64,000 nt of DNA from Lampris incognitus (lineage: Eukaryota > Chordata > Actinopteri > Lampriformes > Lampridae): contig NC_079216.1 in assembly GCF_029633865.1 (NCBI RefSeq), forward strand, positions 67,973,654-68,037,653. The letters are read 5' to 3'. The notes below the pieces were generated by a model, which saw only the letters and a program-made list of their open reading frames with translations, was not told the origin of the DNA and searched no databases. This document shows positions 59,448-64,000 of the stretch, in pieces. A program made the translations under genes and the position numbers. The first letter of the stretch is position 1. Each line of letters opens with the position of its first letter.

Positions 59448-61056
59448 GCATTACATTACAGTCATTTAGCTGACGCTTTTATCAAACGGGACTTACAATA
59501 AGTGCATTTAACAGGAAATCAGGAGAACTGCTAGTCATCAGAGGTCATAAGTGCAACTTCTCTCTAAACAAGCATCTAAGAGTAAAACCAGTGCTAAAGT
59601 AAAAGCGCAAGAAAGATTTTTTTTTTAAATGAGTGAATACAATAAGTGGTAAGAACAAGTAACAGGGTAGTAGTTCTTGAAGAGGTGAGTTTTCAACCTG
59701 CGCCGAAAGATGGGCAGCAACTCCACTGTCCTGACATCAGTGGGGAGTTCATTCCACCACTGTGGGGCCAGGAAAGAAAAGAGCCGTGACCGGATCGATT
59801 GGCAGCAGGGGCCACTGAGTGACGGGGCAACCAGGCATCCCAAGGCAGTAGAGCGAAGTGGTGGGGCGGGGGTGTAGGGCTTGACCATGGCCTGGAGATA
59901 GGAAGTAGTTGTTCCTTTCACTGCCCTGTAGGCCAGCACCAGAGTCTTAAATTGGATGCGAGCAGCTACTGGGAGCCAGTGTAGGGACATGAGAAGGGGA
60001 GTTGAACACCAGACGAGCTGCAGCTTTCTGAACAAGCTCCAGAGATCTGATGGCCAATGCCATGTGGGTAGGGGGAGGGGCTGAGGGGGGAGAAGAGAGA
60101 GAGAGAGAGTAGGACATGAAATAGTGGTCAGAGAGCTGGAGGGGAGTAACAGAGAGATTGGAAATAGGACAGTATCTAGTATAGATAAGGTCCAGCTGGT
60201 TGCCCGCCTTGTGGGTAGGAGGAGAGGGTGAGAGGTGAGGGTCAAAGGAGGAGAGGAAAGAGAGAAGAGGATCTAGCTTGTCAGTGTAGATGTTGAAGTC
60301 ACCAAGAAGGATAAGTGCAGAGTCATCAACAGGGAAGTGCAAGACAAGTGTGTCAAGCTCCTCCAGAAACTCACCAAGGGGGCCTGGTGGGCGGCACACA
60401 ACCACAATGGTGAGTTTGACTGGATAAGAGACAGTAACAGCATGAAATTCAAAAGAGGGTGGAGAAAATTGTGGAATGGAAACAAGAGAGTATTTCCATT
60501 TCAGGGAGATTAGCAGGCTAGTACCACCACCTCGCCTCCCAGCTCTGGGAGTGTGAGAAAAAGAGTACACATCTGACAGAGCTGCGGGTGTGGTAATGTT
60601 TTCTGGCATGATCCAGGTCTGAGGGAGTTGAGGGAGAACAAGGATAAGTAGCCTGAGATAAACTCAGCTTTCGGCACCACAGACTGGCAATTCCAGAGCC
60701 TTCCCGTCACCACTTGCTCAACGTGAGTGGAGAGAGTGGGATAGATGAGATTGGTAGGGTCACAGCACCTAGGAGTGACCCAACGTCTATGCCAGCCCCG
60801 GGAAGAGGAAAGGACAGGAATGCAAAGGAAACACATAGTCTATACTAGGTACACAAAATACAGACGACTGACCGGATCTAAAAAGAGCAGTCCTTGCTTG
60901 ACGAAATCTTGGCTTGAAAAAGTCACGCTTGCCTTTGTTCACTCTAGCCTTCATTCAGCCTAGACCTGTTTGCCCTCAGCTTGTTTGCCTGACACTTGGA
61001 AGCTAGAACAGTGATTTAAAGAACACTGATTGCTAATTGTCTGCCAGGAGTGCAGG

Positions 61057-61166
61057 CCACACCCTGGCCACTTAACACCCAATTGGCCAAAGAGGTAAAC
61101 TGAAACTAGGCCTATTGCCCAGAAACTGGTCACTTATGTAAAACTCTATCAAACCTCACACAAAAC
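61057..61166. repeat. 110-bp direct repeat, copy 1 (L2 5' region)
   Basis: Starts CCACACCCTGGCCACTTAAC. It is nearly identical to 61535-61644; I noticed only about three substitutions. Confidence 0.93.
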
Positions 61167-61534
61167 TATTAAAACTGCAAACAGCAAGCTACCAAGGAAT
61201 ATATTTATAAGCTAAAAGGATAACTAAGTCAAAACAGCTAGGTAACAAGAAATATTTAAGGCACACTAGGTGAAAAACAGCTACAGCTAGAATAAGACAG
61301 CTACAGCTAGAATAAGATCCCACTAGTTCCCACTAGGAACCAGCAGCAGATTTATAGAGAAAAGGACTAATACTCAGGCAGCTGGAATAAGACTAATAGC
61401 AACTTGTTAAGCAAGAAAGATGATAGTTACTCTATTTTAGATGAACCAGCAATTCAGAATCTCTCCAGAAGTTAAAATGCACACTGGATTGAAACTGAAC
61501 CAGGCCAGATTTATAAATCCCTGTGATGTTCTGG

Positions 61535-61644
61535 TCACACCCTGGCCACTTAACACCCAATTGGCCAAAGAGGTAAACTGAAACTAGGCCTATTGCCCAG
61601 AAACTAGTCGCTTATGTAAAACTCTATCAAACCTCACACAAAAC
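61535..61644. repeat. 110-bp direct repeat, copy 2 (L2 5' border)
   Basis: Second copy, ending ACCTCACACAAAACAC exactly at the border with the RTE sequence. It therefore forms the 5' terminus of the inserted element. Confidence 0.93.
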
Positions 61645-62135
61645 ACCCACCTTAAACCCATCTGTCATTCCAACCACACACCTCACCATTGTCACACTTC
61701 CCTCATACATATCCTGCACCACTCCTACATACTTCTCTGCCACTCCCAACTCCCTCATACAATACCACACCTCCTCTCTCGGCACCCTGTCGTATGCTTT
61801 CTCTAAATCCACAAAGACACAATGTAACTCCTTCTGTCCTTCTCTATACTTCTCCATCAACATTATCAAAGCAAACATCACATCTGTGGTGCTCTTTCAT
61901 GGCATGAAACCATACTGCTGCTCACTGATCACCACCTCTCCTCCTCTTAACCTAGCTTCTATTACTCTTTCCCAAATCTTCATGCTGTGGCTGATCAACT
62001 TTATACCTCTGTAGTTGCTACAGTTCTGCACATCGCCCTTGTTATTGAAAATCGGTACCAATATGTTTCTTCTCCACTCCTCAGGCATCCTCTCACTTTC
62101 CAAGATTGTGTTAAACAATCTAGTTAAAAACCTCA
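61645..62135 (-). mobile_element. RTE-type LINE, middle part (5' side of the L2 insertion)
   Basis: 62135-61897 reads FLTRLFNTILESERMPEEWR, then NCSNYRGIKLISHSMKIW and ISEQQYGF. 61881-61640 continues MLMEKYREGQKELHCVFVDL and EKAYDRVPREEVWYCM, ending VGMTDGFKV, which joins EVGLHQGSA at 59447. The two halves make a continuous RT domain once the L2 is removed. Confidence 0.88.
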
Positions 62136-62191
62136 TAGCCTTAATAAAAATAAAATAATACAATAAGATAAAGTAATTAAGACCAGCAAAC

Positions 62192-62441
62192 GACCAATAA
62201 AAATAATAAGAACGTGAGTTGAAAACCGTTAAAAAAGGTAGGAATAAAATAAAATAATGATGTGCATATTGTATATATAATGTATGAATTCATTGTGTAC
62301 ATAGTCTATGTAAGTCTATAGTGTTGTCTGGGGTGGGGTTGGGGGGTCCTTGTGTCCCTTCTGTTTAGGCAGAGAGCTAAACCACAAGAATTTTATTGTA
62401 TTTTAAATACACCGCACAATAAAGTGGAACTTGAACTTGAA
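62192..62441 (+). mobile_element. Short retroelement insertion with an 18-bp target duplication
   Basis: 250 bp flanked by a perfect duplication, TAATTAAGACCAGCAAAC, at 62174-62191 and 62442-62459. The 3' end AATAAAGTGGAACTTGAACT (62419-62438) recalls the AATAAAG-type ends of fish LINEs. No coding part is left. Confidence 0.75.
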
Positions 62442-62459
62442 TAATTAAGACCAGCAAAC

Positions 62460-63660
62460 CAGACTATTGGAAGGTGCAGCTAAAAAGGGATATTCTCGGT
62501 TTAGTTTTAAAACACACCTAGCATGATTGGGTAGAGGGTCTCAGCAGCTGGGAGCATATGAGCTAAAAGCAGATTCAGCAGTGTTCGTGCAGAACTGAGG
62601 AATAAAAACCAGATGGCCTGTTCCAGATATGACCTGACAGCTCTAGCTGCTTCATAGCTCACAAGCATGTCAGGTAGGTATTGGGGTGCCAGGCCATGTG
62701 GGGCCTAAGAAACAAGCGTTAAAATTTTAAAATCAATTCTAAATTTTACTGCAATGACCTCAACATGGGTGTTATGTGGTGGTGTTTCCTGTTTCTAGTT
62801 AAAACTCTAGCATGCGGGGGGCATCCAGGTGGCGTGGCGGTCTATTCCGTTGACTACCAACATGAGGATCGCCGGTTCGAATCCCCGTGTTACCTCCGGT
62901 TTGGTCAGGCGTCCCTACAGACACAATTGGCCGTGTCTGCGGGTGGGAAGCCGGATGTGAGTATGTGTCCTGGTCGCTGCACTAGCGCCTCCTCTGATCG
63001 ATCGGGGCGCCTGCTCAGGGGAGAGGGGGAACTGGGGGAATAGCGTGATCCTCCCATGCACTACGTCCCCCTGGTGAAACTCCTGACTGTCAGGTGAAAA
63101 GCAGCTGGTGACTCCACATGTATGGGAGGAGGCATGTGGTAGTCTGCAGCCCTCCCTGGATCAGCAGAGGGGGTGGAGCAGAGACCGGGACGGCTCGGAA
63201 GAATCCCCCCAAAAAGAACAAGCACACTGCTTTCTGGAGTAGCCACAGTCGATCCAGATGCTTCTTAGGTATTCCTGTGAACAGTTACAGTAGCCTAGCC
63301 GACTGGAAATAAAAGCACGGACGAGTTTTTCAGCGTCCTCCTGGGATAAGAAGCTCCTTACCTTCGCACTAATTCTTAAATGATAAAATGCGGTTTTAAT
63401 TATTTATGCTGCTAATGTGGCTCTGGAAAGTGAGGTCAGTATCCAGGATGACACCAAGGTCTCTGACCTGTGTGACACTTTCCAGACACAGTTATGATGA
63501 TGCAAAAGAGATTTCCTGTCTGTTAGCCTTTGCCCTGATAACCAGGATTTCCATCTTTTCACTGTTTAACTGTAAAGACTAGCCATCCCGTTATCAACAT
63601 CCTCGATACGTTCTGATTGTGTGTCAATAGGCCTCAGGTTATCAGGGTGCAGGGTTGCTG
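62460..63660 (-). mobile_element. Unclassified retroelement-derived repeat, split by a SINE
   Basis: 62460-62815 and 63227-63660 are parts of one dispersed repeat, with words such as GGCCATGTGGGGCCTAAGAA, AAAATCAATTCTAAATTTTA, AAGGTCTCTGACCTGTGTGA and CAGGATTTCCATCTTTTCAC. These recur in fish genomes as antisense, LINE-like 3' text. Coding capacity is not evident. The family A SINE at 62816-63226 interrupts it. Confidence 0.45.
62816..63226 (+). mobile_element. tRNA-derived SINE, family A, copy 10
   Basis: Plus-strand copy with the best tRNA-like head in the window: TGGCGTGGCGGTCTATTCCG (A-box region) and GCCGGTTCGAATCCCCGTGT (B box). The end is truncated after GACGGCTCGGAAGAAT, before the usual GGGGAGAAAAAGG tail. 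No clear target duplication. Confidence 0.82.
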
Positions 63661-63689
63661 ATATGTTGTAGTTATGCTAGGTGCTAGGT

Positions 63690-64000
63690 CTGCTGTGCAG
63701 TTTGGGAGGTAGTGTATAAAAGGTGTCCACGGCTTCCCAAAAGCCCTCTCATTACCCTTCAAGACTGAGCTCGAGCGCGCCGTCAGCAAAACTTTAAAGA
63801 TTTCTCCATACCACCGGTTAACAGCAGCAGGCCTGGGCTTAAGCCAATGAAATAAAATGCATCCGCTTGCTAGAGAGAGACGCTTGTCCAAAAGTTTTTG
63901 CTGGACACTTGTCAAAGAGAGCTTTTGCCTGGGAGATTCGCTGAAACAAGACAGGACTAATTTGTAGTTCCTTATCAAAATGGAGCCAAGTTGCTGTGAG
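63690..64000 (-). mobile_element. L1-type LINE C-terminal fragment
   Basis: The minus strand reads LSLTSVQQKLLDKRLSLASG, then CILFHWLKPRPAAVNRWYGE, and ends GNERAFGKPWTPFIHYL, the W-x-P-x-x-x-Y end that closes L1-clade ORF2 proteins. It continues past the right edge of the window. Confidence 0.65.

Larger units (their letters stand above)
59448..61644 (-). mobile_element. L2-type LINE inserted into the RTE copy, RT core deleted
   Basis: The 3' end on the plus strand is TTACATTACAGTCATTTAGC, then TGACGCTTTTATCAAA, the usual L2 end. Minus-strand coding: RLWNCQSVVPKAEFISGYL (60700 region), an endonuclease with LILLGDFNIYTD and NQLDLIYTR, then at about 60075 a jump to LELVQKAAARLVFN and the post-RT text LHWLPVAARIQFKTLVLAYR, WWNELPTDVRTVE and IFRRRLKTHLF. 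The whole RT core is missing. The 5' part carries two 110-bp direct repeats. A CCACCTT duplication lies at both borders. Confidence 0.85.

Noticed and set aside
62830..62910. tRNA gene-like A and B boxes
   Set aside because: Part of a recurrent 400-bp SINE; no cloverleaf, and the sequence continues into the conserved SINE body.

Overview
The window looks like nuclear DNA of a teleost fish. It has long introns, many CA, GA and AGAGG microsatellites, several minisatellites, and interspersed repeats typical of ray-finned fish: tRNA- and 5S-derived SINEs, L2-, RTE- and L1-type LINEs, Tc1/mariner elements with long inverted repeats, and MITEs. I cannot name the species. A 200-base run of N at 11301-11500 is an assembly gap. 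There are no bacterial features such as operons, ribosome binding sites or CRISPR arrays.

I can support only one host gene: magi2 (membrane-associated guanylate kinase, WW and PDZ domains 2, a synaptic and junctional scaffold), on the minus strand. Three coding exons are clear. 47371-47487 encodes part of the guanylate-kinase-like (GUK) region. 9457-9685 and 8376-8455 together encode the acidic linker and the complete first WW domain, which an intron splits. Splice sites, phases and protein match all agree. The exons that should lie between 47.4 and 9.7 kb (rest of the GUK region and the basic/acidic linker, about 110 residues in mammalian MAGI2) were not found. They may be in the gap or missing from the assembly. 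Everything else is intronic and mostly repeats.

Layout, left to right. 0-8 kb: a LINE fragment, two SINEs and a degenerate Tc1/mariner. 8-10 kb: two magi2 exons around a SINE. 10-13.5 kb: AGAGG array, gap, two SINEs and a MITE. 14-15.1 and 23.8-24.7 kb: two inverted copies of a repeat family I do not recognise. 15.3-17 kb: a 58-bp minisatellite. 18-20.4 kb: a 5S-derived SINE and a nearly intact Tc1-type transposon. 21-22.6 kb: a LINE tail broken by a SINE. 28.8-30.5 kb: a G-rich minisatellite. 33-38 kb: a MITE and an ISL2EU-like transposon with THAP, DDE and YqaJ-associated parts. 38.6-42 kb: a nearly full-length APE-type LINE. 43.1-44.3 kb: a near-perfect 1.2-kb palindrome built from the 5' half of a Tc1 transposon. 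47.4-49 kb: a magi2 exon, a SINE and an AT-rich minisatellite. 51-53 kb: a non-autonomous DNA element and a three-level nested insertion. 53.7-64 kb: a dense island of minus-strand LINE copies (RTE, L2, L1 type) and a decayed multicopy transposon-like gene, several interrupted by later insertions.

No new functional system is demonstrated. The items most worth a second look are the Tc1 palindrome, the multicopy ORF family at 56.2-57.8 kb, the ISL2EU-like element, the unknown repeat pair, and a TG repeat in place of the polypyrimidine tract of a magi2 exon. All family names come from reading translated sequence and remembered motifs, not from a search.
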